A stretch of 64,000 bases of DNA from NCBI GenBank assembly GCA_030248195.1, contig JASAND010018315.1:1-64000 (forward strand), in the 5' to 3' direction. Positions within the stretch are counted from its first letter, which is position 1. Each line of letters opens with the position of its first letter. The notes under the pieces were generated by a model, which was given only the letters and a program-made list of their open reading frames with translations, was not told the origin of the DNA and searched no databases. Positions 20,739 through 29,616 of the stretch are shown piece by piece. Both the position numbers and the translations under genes were made by a program. This DNA is from Trissonchulus latispiculum (taxonomy: Eukaryota; Nematoda; Enoplea; Enoplida; Ironidae).

Positions 20739-23060
20739 TTAATACTTCCTCCAGGCTGCAACTACTGCTGTGAAGTCCTCGTCAGAAATTTCCTGTTGTT
20801 TAAGAGTGGAATAGTAGAGGTCACGGTGGGGGAATCCTTGGTCTAAAAAGTCCAGGGAAGTGAAGGCTTCGTAAGGGAAGGCACCCTTTTGATCCTCAAT
20901 TTTGAAACCTTTAAGCCATTTCTTGTAGGAGGTCCCAGCGGCAAGGTAGTTTGTAATGTCTAGAAAGTACAATTTGGGGGTACAGAGGGCCATGTAGTTG
21001 TTATTCTTTTTCACAACATACTTGGTTTCCTGTCCATTTAGGAGTAAGTTGGTAATCAAACAAGACTTTATAAGGTTCATATCAAATTTTCCTGAGTTGA
21101 ATCCTAGAGTTGGAACTTCCTTTAGCCATGCTTCGAATTCAGCCAGAAGTTTTTCGTGTTCTGCTAGACCGGAAAGGGTGGGCTCGTAGATTTCCCTAAG
21201 AAGTTCGTAGGCCTTATCGGCTATCTCCTCCATGTAATCCTTCATTCGGACAACCAGATCGTAAGGATCTCCAGTCGTAATTAGGCAATTTGGAGTTTCG
21301 TACCCAGGGACATTGGAAGCAACAGATACTGAACCAGGGATTAATTCTTTTTCGTAAATCAATTTGGGCCCGCTTTTCTTATCAGTCGGCTTAAACATGC
21401 ACTCAAAATCGTAGGCTATTCTAAACGGGTAGTACCATTCAGGGACATGGATTCCCAGATCATTAATTTTCTGTAGGATAGTTTTAGTAGGTCCAACTCC
21501 TCCCCCAGGGAAGATGTGCTTGATACCAACTTCGCAACTTTTGGAGTGTCTCGTAAAGTGGTCATGTTTATGAAACAGCTTCTCGCAATTTGAGCACTTC
21601 CACGTTTGGGTGAATTTGTTGAGATTTTTAATAAAGGAGAAGTGGTTTTCGTAGATATTTAGGGCCATTTTCCTGGATTTCTTTCCCAGAGGCCTTCGAA
21701 TAAGTTTGGCTGCTATGTTGGTGATTTCTTGATCTCTTTCGTGGTTCCGAATTACGAGTTCATTAAGGTCCTCAGGTTCCTCATCGGCTTCCTCAACTGT
21801 TGGACCAAGTTCGTAAACTGTAATTGCAATATCAAACTTTTCCTCTATCTCATCCAAGTCCTCAAGGCAGACCCCATTAAACTCTTCTCCAGGTTGTACC
21901 CATTGTTCAATTAGCTCATTAGTTCTTTCTTCCAATGCATTCAGTTTCGATCCGAAGGCAAGGGCTAGACATCTAAAGAAACATTTTTCATCCAGATATG
22001 GTCTTCCAGTATGTTTGTTTGTAACTAGAGCATTTAAACCCCGGTTGTTTTTCACGTAATCAGGAAGATATCTAGCTTCTCCGACTGCATAGGAAATCAA
22101 CTTATTAATATAGAAGCAAACATTTGTAATTTCCAGGACTGTCCACTTCGTGTTGGGGCGCTGCTGCCTAACCCACTCCAGGATATCTCCTCTGTCTAAC
22201 TCGTAGTAAATTTTTCCTAGATCTCCTTCATTTGAAATGTGGATAGGTTCATCGAAATACCGGCTGTTTCCAGATGGGTAATAATATCTAAGTTCCCCGT
22301 CTTCTATATTTCTAAGTACAAAACCGAAAGAGAGATTGAATTTGAATTGCCATCTCTGAAGTTTGAAGATAATTTTTATCAATTCTTTAATCTGAGACGC
22401 ACTGTCTATCCTGAAGTTATATCTATTTTGAATGCCAGACGAAACAAAGTACCAGGTCCTAATTCTACTCCAATTTTCCCTGTAGATTTGGGCTAAGTCT
22501 TCGGGAAGGTCTTTTACAATACTCCTAGTCAACTTGGGGGCGTCTTCTGTTGGAAGGTTAGAGAAGTGGGTTTGCCTAAGAGTTCTGGGATCCTGGATTT
22601 TTGGGGCTTCTCGGTGAGTTCTAAGATGGCCCTGGTAACCCTTGTATGTCCTGTATGTAAAGCCGCATTTTCGGCACTCATAGGACGGAGTTTCCTTGGG
22701 GTGGAATTTTTTAAAGTGGCGGGTCATGTTATGTTTTTCGGTGAACGACTTTTCACATTTAGGGCAATGGAATAAGGGCCTGGAAGAATGGGTCTCCTTG
22801 TGCTTTTGCAGCTCGGCCAAATTGGGGAATGTCTCCTTGCATGTGGAGCAGGCGAGGGAAGTGCCAGTAGAACGGGGAGGAGCTTCATGGAGAAGGGATT
22901 GGGCATAAGTCCAAAACTCATCGGTCCCAATTACCTCTTTACCATCCCACTCTGTTTTTATCAGGAAGACAGCCTTATCTCTTAGAGACTTAGTCACCTG
23001 GGGGTCATCTTTCCATACCCCACTTTCAATTGCAGCATTTAATCTGGTAATCGCAGACAT
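20739..23060 (-). CDS. Protein-primed DNA polymerase B, N-terminal half (zinc fingers and 3'-5' exonuclease)
   Basis: Translation starts at the ATG on 23,058-23,060. Three C2H2-type fingers lie at about residues 85-165 (CSTCKETF, CPKCEKSF, CRKCGFTY), and a fourth finger-like unit (CSNCEKLFHKHDH) at about 500. Exonuclease motif I (YDFEC) is near 550 and Exo II (FNSGKFDMNLI) near 655. N-terminal fingers of this kind occur in other Polinton polymerases. It ends at a TAA stop (20,739-20,741) immediately before the polymerase domain, so as written it would give an exonuclease without polymerase. Together the two halves span about 1,430 codons, the usual size for the family. Confidence 0.95.
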   Translation of the reverse strand: MSAITRLNAAIESGVWKDDPQVTKSLRDKAVFLIKTEWDGKEVIGTDEFWTYAQSLLHEAPPRSTGTSLACSTCKETFPNLAELQKHKETHSSRPLFHCPKCEKSFTEKHNMTRHFKKFHPKETPSYECRKCGFTYRTYKGYQGHLRTHREAPKIQDPRTLRQTHFSNLPTEDAPKLTRSIVKDLPEDLAQIYRENWSRIRTWYFVSSGIQNRYNFRIDSASQIKELIKIIFKLQRWQFKFNLSFGFVLRNIEDGELRYYYPSGNSRYFDEPIHISNEGDLGKIYYELDRGDILEWVRQQRPNTKWTVLEITNVCFYINKLISYAVGEARYLPDYVKNNRGLNALVTNKHTGRPYLDEKCFFRCLALAFGSKLNALEERTNELIEQWVQPGEEFNGVCLEDLDEIEEKFDIAITVYELGPTVEEADEEPEDLNELVIRNHERDQEITNIAAKLIRRPLGKKSRKMALNIYENHFSFIKNLNKFTQTWKCSNCEKLFHKHDHFTRHSKSCEVGIKHIFPGGGVGPTKTILQKINDLGIHVPEWYYPFRIAYDFECMFKPTDKKSGPKLIYEKELIPGSVSVASNVPGYETPNCLITTGDPYDLVVRMKDYMEEIADKAYELLREIYEPTLSGLAEHEKLLAEFEAWLKEVPTLGFNSGKFDMNLIKSCLITNLLLNGQETKYVVKKNNNYMALCTPKLYFLDITNYLAAGTSYKKWLKGFKIEDQKGAFPYEAFTSLDFLDQGFPHRDLYYSTLKQQEISDEDFTAVVAAWRKY

Positions 23061-24072
23061 AATTCTTTAAACTTTCTTATACTGCTAGTTTCCAAACTAT
23101 AAATTAGGCTCCTTTTATTAACTTTGTCGTTTATATGTACTTGACCGTTTATATGTACTTTCGAAAAATTATCGTATATATGTATTCTAGCTTTTATGAA
23201 CTTTGCGTTTATATGTACTTCCGCTTTTATTAACTTTAATGAACTTCGTGTATTTATTATTATAATCGTTTATATGTCTTCAAAACTGCCTGTATTAACT
23301 TTGCCCTTTTATTAACTTTCAAGATAATTTGCGCTTTTATGTACTTTTCGCTTTTATTAACTTTCGCCTTTTATTAATTCACGTTTATATGTACTTTTCA
23401 AAACAGCTTGTCGAGAGAGCTTTCAAAAACCGACCGTTCGCGATGAAAGAATAAGTCGAACTGACGCTAAATCGAATTTTTCACCCTTTATATACTTTTT
23501 AAAATCCGACTGCTAGTACCTTCAGTATACTTCTAGTACTTCCAGATACTGCTAGATAAGACTTCGAGTATTTTGCTAGTCAATCTTCTAGTATAAACTG
23601 CTTGTATTTCCTCCAAATAGAACTTTACAAGATGTAGCGTAAGAGAGAGAGAGCACTTTTGAAACCGACCGTTCGCGACGACAGATCAAGTCAGACTGAC
23701 GCGATATCGAAATTTTCACCCTTTATATAGTTTTTTTAAACCCTACCTCCAGTACTTCTAGCACACTACTAGTACGCCCACACATACTACCAGTCATACA
23801 CCCAGTAATACTACTAGTTTCTTTCATGTATCTTGTACGCCCACACAAACACCCAGTCATACTACCAGTCATACACCCAGTCATACTACTAGTTTCTGCC
23901 ATACGTCTTGTACGCCCACACAAACACCCAGTCATACACCTAGTACTTCCAGTTCTCTTTACAAAACGTCTGCGTCACTCCCAGTCGTCCTAATCTTTGT
24001 GCATCCTTCCACCCAATGGCACATATAAACAGGTCCCGCTCACTTACTATTACATATACAACGAACTAGCGA
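23061..24072. promoter_or_regulatory. Central divergent intergenic region of the Polinton with repeated promoter-like motifs
   Basis: About 1 kb lies between leftward polB and the rightward gene block. At 23,112-23,396 there are five copies of CGTTTATATGTACTT (starts 23,128, 23,146, 23,206, 23,267 variant, 23,382) and about five of CTTTTATTAACTT (23,112, 23,224, 23,306, 23,351, 23,368 variant). Read in the polB direction these are AAGTACATATAAACG and AAGTTAATAAAAG. Two diverged 90-bp copies, each with GACCGTTCGCGA and TTTCACCCTTTATATA, lie at about 23,425-23,510 and 23,663-23,730. An ACTAGT/CCAGTCATAC minisatellite fills 23,745-23,950. A TATA-like CACATATAAACAGG at about 24,021 precedes the first rightward gene. 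Confidence 0.7.
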
Positions 24073-24399
24073 ATGGATACTAAAATTGTTGTCTGCATTG
24101 TCTTAGCTTTAACTGTCAGTGTTTCCTTGAATATTTGGCTTCTGACGAGAAGTTGCGAAGAACCGCTTAACATAGACTACCAGTCAGACGGAACGATACT
24201 CATTTCAAAGCAAGGCCAACAGGTTCACTACACACCCAGTCAGTTTAATGAAATTCTCGACCTATACTACGACTGCTCTATTGGAACATGTGTGATGGCT
24301 ACTGCTGAGCATTGTCCTTTCATTGCAGAGGTGTATAACTTCCAGATTTGCCTCGACATTAATAAAAACATAGAAAGCGCTTATCTCGGGGAGTTATAG
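24073..24399 (+). CDS. Small Polinton membrane protein, function unknown
   Basis: 108 codons and the first gene of the rightward block. Residues about 5-25 form one hydrophobic segment (VVCIVLALTVSVSLNIWLL) followed by a soluble, acidic, cysteine-containing domain (about six Cys). It reads as a type II or signal-anchored protein. I do not recognise a family. The second small membrane protein, at 30,044, has the same plan (N-terminal membrane segment, Cys-containing ectodomain), so both may be envelope- or entry-related, but this is speculation. A TATA-like box lies about 50 bp upstream. Confidence 0.7.
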   Translation: MDTKIVVCIVLALTVSVSLNIWLLTRSCEEPLNIDYQSDGTILISKQGQQVHYTPSQFNEILDLYYDCSIGTCVMATAEHCPFIAEVYNFQICLDINKNIESAYLGEL

Positions 24400-24447
24400 T
24401 TCATTCATCGTAAACTCCTCCTATCTACCTTACAAAAACCGATCTCG

Positions 24448-25092
24448 ATGACTTGTATTCCTTGTAACTTTCTCTACTTCAAGCACCCCTTTACCTGCAT
24501 GGTCTCTGCCCCGACTAAAGCAGGGAAGACAACATTCGTGTCAAAATTAGTTGAAAACGCCCACAGATTGATACGACCTCCCCCGAAACGAGTGATTTGG
24601 TGTTTTACAGAGTGGCAGTCGGCGTACGAAAAAATAGATGCGGAGTTTGTAGAGGGCTTACCGGACCTGGAGCAACTAAAGGGAAACACAGAACCAATTT
24701 TACTAATTCTTGACGATCTAATGGATGAAGTAAAAAAGGATTCTAAACTGGTTCGACTTTTCACTCGAGGATGCCATCACTGGTCTTGCAGCGTCATTCA
24801 CATCACCCAGGACCTATTTTATGATAAACAACGGACTAACCGGATAAATTGCCAATACATTGTGTTGATGAAAAACCCAGCAGATAAGTTAACAGCAATG
24901 AACCTCGCCCGACAAATGTTCCCGACTAACACTACTTACTTTATGGAATCTTTCAATCACGCAACCTCACGTCCCCACGGCTATCTCCTTATTGACCTTG
25001 ACCAGGAAACTCCAGAGCAGTACCGCCTTAGAACGGATATTTTCGACCGGACCGGAGTCTACCTACCAATAAAAACGGGGAAGAATCAATAA
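24448..25092 (+). CDS. FtsK/HerA-type genome-packaging ATPase
   Basis: 214 codons. Walker A is APTKAGKTTF (about residues 21-30) and Walker B is ILLILDDLMDE (about 86-96). It has the short ATPase length typical of Polinton and adenovirus-like packaging enzymes. The expected role is ATP-driven DNA loading into the capsid. The start ATG at 24,448 leaves a 48-bp gap after the membrane-protein gene. A run of (T/C)AATAAA(A/G)ACG words follows the stop (25,086-25,175). Confidence 0.93.
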   Translation: MTCIPCNFLYFKHPFTCMVSAPTKAGKTTFVSKLVENAHRLIRPPPKRVIWCFTEWQSAYEKIDAEFVEGLPDLEQLKGNTEPILLILDDLMDEVKKDSKLVRLFTRGCHHWSCSVIHITQDLFYDKQRTNRINCQYIVLMKNPADKLTAMNLARQMFPTNTTYFMESFNHATSRPHGYLLIDLDQETPEQYRLRTDIFDRTGVYLPIKTGKNQ

Positions 25093-25176
25093 AAACGCTA
25101 AATTAATAAAAACGCCGAATCAATAAAGACGATAATCGAAGCTGATACACGGTCTTGAAGTCAATAAAAACGCGAA
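25086..25176 (+). promoter_or_regulatory. Tandem AATAAAAACG words between ATPase and next gene
   Basis: Four copies of the form AATAAAAACG or AATAAAGACG occur in 90 bp, the last ending 3 bp before the next ATG. They can be read as poly(A) signals of the ATPase gene or as the same TTAATAAAA-type motif found upstream of polB, of the RING gene and of the last small gene. The sequence cannot decide between the two readings. Confidence 0.5.
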
Positions 25177-25512
25177 ATGGCCAAGCGATTTGAAAGCAAT
25201 CTTCCCTGTCTCATACATCTTTGTAACTGCAAGAAGAAGGTCAGAGAAGCTATCATTGAAAATAGTGATCTTGGTCTAATCAAAACAATCCTAGACTGCA
25301 TTGAGAACGTACTTTCTGGGAACGTGGAACTGTCCGAAGCAGACAAAAGGGCGTTGCGTAAACACGTGAATACACTGCGAGCTCTCCGGGACAAGAAAAT
25401 AAAACTTAAGGATAAGAAGCAAATTATTGTTCAGAACGGTGGCTTTCTTCCTGCTCTCCTAGGCCCTCTAATTGGAATAGTCAGTGGTATTGCAAGCAAC
25501 TTTATTAGATAA
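25177..25512 (+). CDS. Polinton pX-like small virion protein with C-terminal hydrophobic tail
   Basis: 111 codons. The N-terminal part is helical and charged, with a basic stretch (KHVNTLRALRDKKIKLKDKK) followed by QNGGFLPALLGPLIGIVSGI, a hydrophobic C-terminal segment beginning after a Gly-Gly. Small Polinton/adintovirus proteins with a basic stretch, GG-F-LP and an amphipathic tail are a recurring type compared with adenovirus pX/pVI. Gly-Gly is a plausible adenain cleavage site. The stop TAA overlaps the next start (TAATG at 25,510-25,514). A membrane-active or core role is inferred. Confidence 0.75.
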   Translation: MAKRFESNLPCLIHLCNCKKKVREAIIENSDLGLIKTILDCIENVLSGNVELSEADKRALRKHVNTLRALRDKKIKLKDKKQIIVQNGGFLPALLGPLIGIVSGIASNFIR

Positions 25513-26177
25513 TGGAGTATTCGATCTTAGTTAAGCCTGAAGAGTTCGATCAGCACCAGGACGTTTTAGAAAAAGAGGTTGTGGACAAGTTAAAAAGCAA
25601 AGAATATGCCGATACAAAGTTGAAAAAGTACCAACAGGCTAATTACAGAAGACGGTTCTTGAAGGAAAAGCCCTATAAGTTAGATGTAACGACTACGGAA
25701 CCAACCGCCCTTCCTGACATCGTGTCCACTCTACCTATAACTCTCCAGAGTAAAGGGAAAAATCTCATTGATTTCGTCCAATCTATTCCTGATTTCAAAG
25801 TTAATCAAAAGGGGGAGATAGAGTATAAAGGTAAATCAGTAGCTGGTTCAAGAATCTTCGACCTAATCCACGACTTTGTCCGCAACCGTAAAACTGTCTC
25901 TCCGGCTAAGGGTTGGGAATTGTTCGCTGAGGCTCTGACGGAAAGCAATGTTCCAAGGGAGTTTATCGGCAACCGTCAGCGGTGGGAAGCAATAAAAGGC
26001 ACCCCTTCGATAACAGACACTGTAGAGCGCATTCGAAAGGTAAGGCAGAGACTCCAATTCGGAACGGGAGCAGTCAGAACTAAGCGAAAACCTAAAACAA
26101 CAAACAACAAACAAGGCGAACCGAAACGTCTAAATTTCAGTAAAGCACTAGCAGAATTAAAATGGAAGACCTTCTAA
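25512..26177 (+). CDS. Conserved Polinton protein of unknown function
   Basis: 221 codons, highly charged. The central region (KGKNLIDFVQ, then EIEYKGKSVAGSRIFDLIHDFVRNRK, given here only by its ends at about residues 75-125) and a following PAKGWELFAEAL motif are a recurring pattern in Polinton proteins of unknown role. The C terminus is rich in Lys/Arg/Asn (KTKRKPKTTNNKQ-like), suggesting nucleic-acid binding. It overlaps the integrase start by 16 bp. It may be a core or scaffold protein; that is inference. Confidence 0.8.
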   Translation: MEYSILVKPEEFDQHQDVLEKEVVDKLKSKEYADTKLKKYQQANYRRRFLKEKPYKLDVTTTEPTALPDIVSTLPITLQSKGKNLIDFVQSIPDFKVNQKGEIEYKGKSVAGSRIFDLIHDFVRNRKTVSPAKGWELFAEALTESNVPREFIGNRQRWEAIKGTPSITDTVERIRKVRQRLQFGTGAVRTKRKPKTTNNKQGEPKRLNFSKALAELKWKTF

Positions 26178-27217
26178 GCAAATTGTACTACGATCCCACT
26201 CAACCCTCGGCATTTTCTGGAATAAATAGTTTGGCAGAGACAGCAGGTATTCCTCAGGGACAGATAAAGGATTGGCTCAACAAGCAGTATACCTACTCTG
26301 TCCACAAACCAATAAAGCGAAAGTATCCCCACCTTAGATATGTATTCCACGATATTGATGAACAATGGCAGATTGACCTGGCAGACATGGCAAACCTAGC
26401 TGATCAAAATGACAACTACCACTTTCTACTCACTTGTATAGATGGCTTCAGCAAGTACGCCTGGGTAGAGCCTGTAAGAAGCAAGTCAGGGGCGGATATC
26501 ACTGCGGCATTTGAGAATATTCTAGCTCAGGGACGAAAACCCCAGAAGGTATTAAGTGACCGAGGGAAAGAGTTTCAGAATAGAAAGTTTCAAAACATGT
26601 TAAAGTCAAGGGGCATTCGCTACTACACCTGTAATAACCCCGACATTAAATGTAGCATAGTTGAACGTTTTAACAGAACCCTGAAGACAAAAATATGGAA
26701 GTACTTTACGCGAACAAGGAACTACAGGTACCTAGACGTTCTTCAGAGTTTCGTAAGCGGCTACAATAACTCAAAACATCGCACAATTAAAATGACACCG
26801 AGTGAGGCATCGAAGCGTGAGAATGAGAGGAAAGTGAGGGAGATATTCCTGGGGAAAAGCAACAGACTACGCAAGCACTTCGAGGTAGGCGATATTGTTC
26901 GAATAAGTAAGACCAAAGGGAGGTTTGAGAAAGGCTATCTTCCAAATTGGTCAGAAGAGCTTTTTAAGATTAGGTCGGTTCACCCAAGCGGAATGTACGA
27001 GCTGGAAGACCTTGCCGAAGAACAAATACAGGGCCTATTCTATCCCGAAGAGTTACAAAAAGTAGATAAGCCAGACTCCTACTGGGTTGAAAAGATAATA
27101 AAAACTCGGAAACGGGGTAGGAAGAAGGAATACTTTGTCAAGTGGCTAGGTTATCCAGAGAAGTTTAATAGTTGGATATCTGAAGATGACGGATTTCTAT
27201 ATGTTCCTCCCCAGTAA
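26162..27217 (+). CDS. Retroviral-type DDE integrase with C-terminal chromodomain
   Basis: 351 codons. The rve catalytic triad is visible: WQIDLADM (first Asp, about residue 72), VLSDRGKEFQ (second Asp, about 133) and CSIVERFNR (Glu, about 165). The residues before it show no clear HHCC zinc site. After an SH3-like segment (about 240-290) the C terminus is a chromodomain (YWVEKIIKTR ... EYFVKWLGYP ... NSWISEDD, about 300-345), which may guide integration to marked chromatin as in chromoviruses. It makes the 6-bp TACACA duplication seen at the ends (family knowledge). It overlaps the capsid gene start by 32 bp. Confidence 0.96.
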   Translation: MEDLLSKLYYDPTQPSAFSGINSLAETAGIPQGQIKDWLNKQYTYSVHKPIKRKYPHLRYVFHDIDEQWQIDLADMANLADQNDNYHFLLTCIDGFSKYAWVEPVRSKSGADITAAFENILAQGRKPQKVLSDRGKEFQNRKFQNMLKSRGIRYYTCNNPDIKCSIVERFNRTLKTKIWKYFTRTRNYRYLDVLQSFVSGYNNSKHRTIKMTPSEASKRENERKVREIFLGKSNRLRKHFEVGDIVRISKTKGRFEKGYLPNWSEELFKIRSVHPSGMYELEDLAEEQIQGLFYPEELQKVDKPDSYWVEKIIKTRKRGRKKEYFVKWLGYPEKFNSWISEDDGFLYVPPQ

Positions 27218-27959
27218 CACGGGGGACTTCGAAACCAACTCGCTAAATGACTACAGGGTTAAGCTCCCTCATAGAATAAAACTACAGGGTGAGTGGGAAG
27301 TTGCTCTAGTGGAAATGATGTACCCGGTGACTTGGGGCAATCTTTCTGCAGCTAACTCGGCAGTCTCTTTTAAGTTTCCTGACAAGACCTCAATGGTTAA
27401 ACTCCTACCTAAACGACACTACGAAACAGTGGACGACTTATGTGACGCAATCAATTTCACCATACTGAATATGGAACACCCAGTTACAGGCGAGAGAGCA
27501 CCAATTAAATTTAGATTCGACGGATACAGGCACAGAGTAATGTTTTCGATTCCAAATACCTTCCCCAACACCGTTAAGTTAAGCAAAAACCTCTGGATGA
27601 TGTTAGGCTACTATCCTGATCCCATGCAAAAGGACGGCGATCCCGTAGATGACAAAATAGTTTTCGTTGCAGAGTCCGAACCTGATCTTCGACTGGGCTT
27701 CTACTCTCTCTTCGTTTACTGCGACCTGGTGGCTCCTCAAGTTATAGGAAACGCCCTGGTCCCTCTCCTTCGGGTCGTTACAACAGAGGGAAGTCACGGG
27801 GCTGTGGTAAATAAGGAGTATCACAATCCACATTACGTCCCCGTCCTCCACAAAGACTTCGATATGGTGGAAATCAATATAAACGATGACGCGGGAAGGC
27901 CTGTACAATTTGCATTCGGAAAAGTTTACGTCAAGCTTCACTTCAGAAGGCGACGATAA
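27186..27959 (+). CDS. Minor capsid protein (penton-type, single jelly roll)
   Basis: 257 codons. The N terminus FYMFLPSNTGDF, then LPHRIKLQGEWEVALVEMMYP, is the typical opening of Polinton penton-like minor capsid proteins. The rest is beta-rich, with a C-terminal FGKVYVKLHFRRR. Expected role: the five-fold vertex of an icosahedral virion. It is directly upstream of the core-protein and major capsid genes, the usual Polinton morphogenesis order. The final TAA overlaps the next ATG (TAATG). Confidence 0.92.
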   Translation: MTDFYMFLPSNTGDFETNSLNDYRVKLPHRIKLQGEWEVALVEMMYPVTWGNLSAANSAVSFKFPDKTSMVKLLPKRHYETVDDLCDAINFTILNMEHPVTGERAPIKFRFDGYRHRVMFSIPNTFPNTVKLSKNLWMMLGYYPDPMQKDGDPVDDKIVFVAESEPDLRLGFYSLFVYCDLVAPQVIGNALVPLLRVVTTEGSHGAVVNKEYHNPHYVPVLHKDFDMVEININDDAGRPVQFAFGKVYVKLHFRRRR

Positions 27960-28366
27960 TGCGCTGCCAGTACATACCAGAGACTCAAGACACTTGGGAG
28001 TTAACCCTACTTCAAACAGGTGGGGCGCTTCCAGCATACGCGGGGCTTCCGTACCAACGAGGAGCGGGGATAGGCAACATATTCCGGGGACTATTTAGAG
28101 CCGCACTTCCAATTCTCAAACGGGTAGGTCTATCTGCAGGTAAAAGTCTAGCTAAGAACGCACTAGCCCTAGCGTCAGACGTAACCCAAGGTGAAGACAT
28201 AAAAGCAGCTGCGAAACGGAGAGGTAAACAGTTTCTTGGTGAGACATTAACGGCTGCTGGCGAGCATATTCAACAAGGAGAAGGCATCGGCCAAAGACCT
28301 AGATCTAACAACATAAAAGGAGTACGAGGTAGACCACCGAAACAACAACTAGATATATTCACGTAA
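27959..28366 (+). CDS. pVI/pX-like minor virion protein
   Basis: 135 codons between the two capsid genes. It contains TGGALPAYAGLPYQRGAGIG followed by FRGLFRAALPILKR, an amphipathic helix, then lysine-rich helices and a basic C terminus (RGRPPKQQ). The Gly-Gly and Gly-Ala-Gly sites are plausible adenain cleavage positions. This pattern is common in Polinton/adintovirus proteins placed beside the major capsid gene. The role is probably capsid-core bridging or membrane disruption; this is inferred. Confidence 0.8.
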   Translation: MRCQYIPETQDTWELTLLQTGGALPAYAGLPYQRGAGIGNIFRGLFRAALPILKRVGLSAGKSLAKNALALASDVTQGEDIKAAAKRRGKQFLGETLTAAGEHIQQGEGIGQRPRSNNIKGVRGRPPKQQLDIFT

Positions 28367-28368
28367 GC

Positions 28369-29616
28369 ATGACTAAACAGGTAGATTCACGATCTCTTCC
28401 TGGGTTTAAGTCGGAGCTGGACCTTTTCACCGTCCCGCCTACCCAAGTGGCTGTAGAGCACGGGTACTGGGCGGAAATCGGTCCTCAAAACCCGATAACT
28501 GACTCAGGCCCTTACCGTTTTACTGTTCCCAAAGATTCGTACATGCTAGACCTAAACAAAAACTACCTCTATCTCAGGGTTAAAGTTGACGGGGATGCAG
28601 GGACTCCCATTAACCTTTTCGGCAAAACATTCTTCCAGCGATGTATAGTCAAACTCTCTGACAAGGAAATCTACAATTCGGGTCCCCACTACGCATACCA
28701 GGCCTACATTGAAACTATGCTGAATTATTCTCGGAATGCAAAAGAAGGCCATCTACAGGCTGCCGGCTATGAGTTCGACTCCGGTACAAGGGGCACCTGG
28801 GTTGCAACAAAATCCGCTGAGTTTATGGCACCGATCCACTGCGATCTATTCAAACAAGAAAAGTACCTCCTAAGCGACTGTCAACTGACCATTGAGCTGC
28901 ACCGAAACCCAGACGAGTTCTGTCTCAGTTCTCAGGGAAGCAGTAAAGTCAAGGTTGAGGACATGCGCTGGTACGTAAGAAAGGTTAAGTGCCAAGACTC
29001 TATGTCCCTAGCCATTGAAAATATTCTCTCCCAGGGAAACACTGCAAAGTACCCCATCCGACGAACAAAGGTGGTAGCTCGACATCTGAGCGCAGGCGTA
29101 CAAACCATTGTCGAAAACTCCATATTCACCGGCCAACTTCCTAGAAAAGTGATTATTGGGCTAGTCAAGTCTGAGGCGTTTAACGGATCTTTAACAGCTG
29201 ACCCCCTGACACTGGAGACCATCAACATTACCGAAATTAGTCTAAAATGCGGGGACGAGTACATTCCTAGACAACCCATGAAAATTGACTTCTCAAAACC
29301 TCGAGGCTACACCTTCCCGTTTGTTTTTCTTTTCGAAGCTATCGACATGGCTGGGGATGACAAGGGGTGCTACATCAGCTACGCAGACTTCAAAGATGGT
29401 AACGCTTTCTTCGCCTTTGACCTCACCCCGGATAACACCGACACCGGCGCCATGCAGTTAATTCGGGAGGGAGACGTCTCTCTTCGGATGGAACTTAGTA
29501 AGGCGTTGAGTGCTACGAGCTATCCTCAGGGGGTTGAAATCATTATATACGGGGAATTTGACAACCTTATCTCAATCGATTACAACCGTACACCTTTCTT
29601 CGATTACGCCATATGA
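28369..29616 (+). CDS. Major capsid protein (double jelly-roll hexon type)
   Basis: 415 codons. The opening SRSLPGFKSELDLFTVPPTQ, then NYLYLRVKV...FGKTFFQRCIVKLSDK and the end DNLISIDYNRTPFFDYAI, are typical of the Polinton major capsid protein that is often annotated in invertebrate genomes as an uncharacterised F54H12.2-like protein. No signal peptide or membrane segment is seen. It starts 3 bp after the previous stop and overlaps the protease gene in an ATGA (29,613-29,616). The double jelly-roll fold is family knowledge, not seen directly. Confidence 0.93.
   Translation: MTKQVDSRSLPGFKSELDLFTVPPTQVAVEHGYWAEIGPQNPITDSGPYRFTVPKDSYMLDLNKNYLYLRVKVDGDAGTPINLFGKTFFQRCIVKLSDKEIYNSGPHYAYQAYIETMLNYSRNAKEGHLQAAGYEFDSGTRGTWVATKSAEFMAPIHCDLFKQEKYLLSDCQLTIELHRNPDEFCLSSQGSSKVKVEDMRWYVRKVKCQDSMSLAIENILSQGNTAKYPIRRTKVVARHLSAGVQTIVENSIFTGQLPRKVIIGLVKSEAFNGSLTADPLTLETINITEISLKCGDEYIPRQPMKIDFSKPRGYTFPFVFLFEAIDMAGDDKGCYISYADFKDGNAFFAFDLTPDNTDTGAMQLIREGDVSLRMELSKALSATSYPQGVEIIIYGEFDNLISIDYNRTPFFDYAI

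Noticed and set aside
23723..23935. Cys/Thr/Met-rich minus-strand ORF
   Set aside because: Translation of the CCAGTCATAC minisatellite in the intergenic region.
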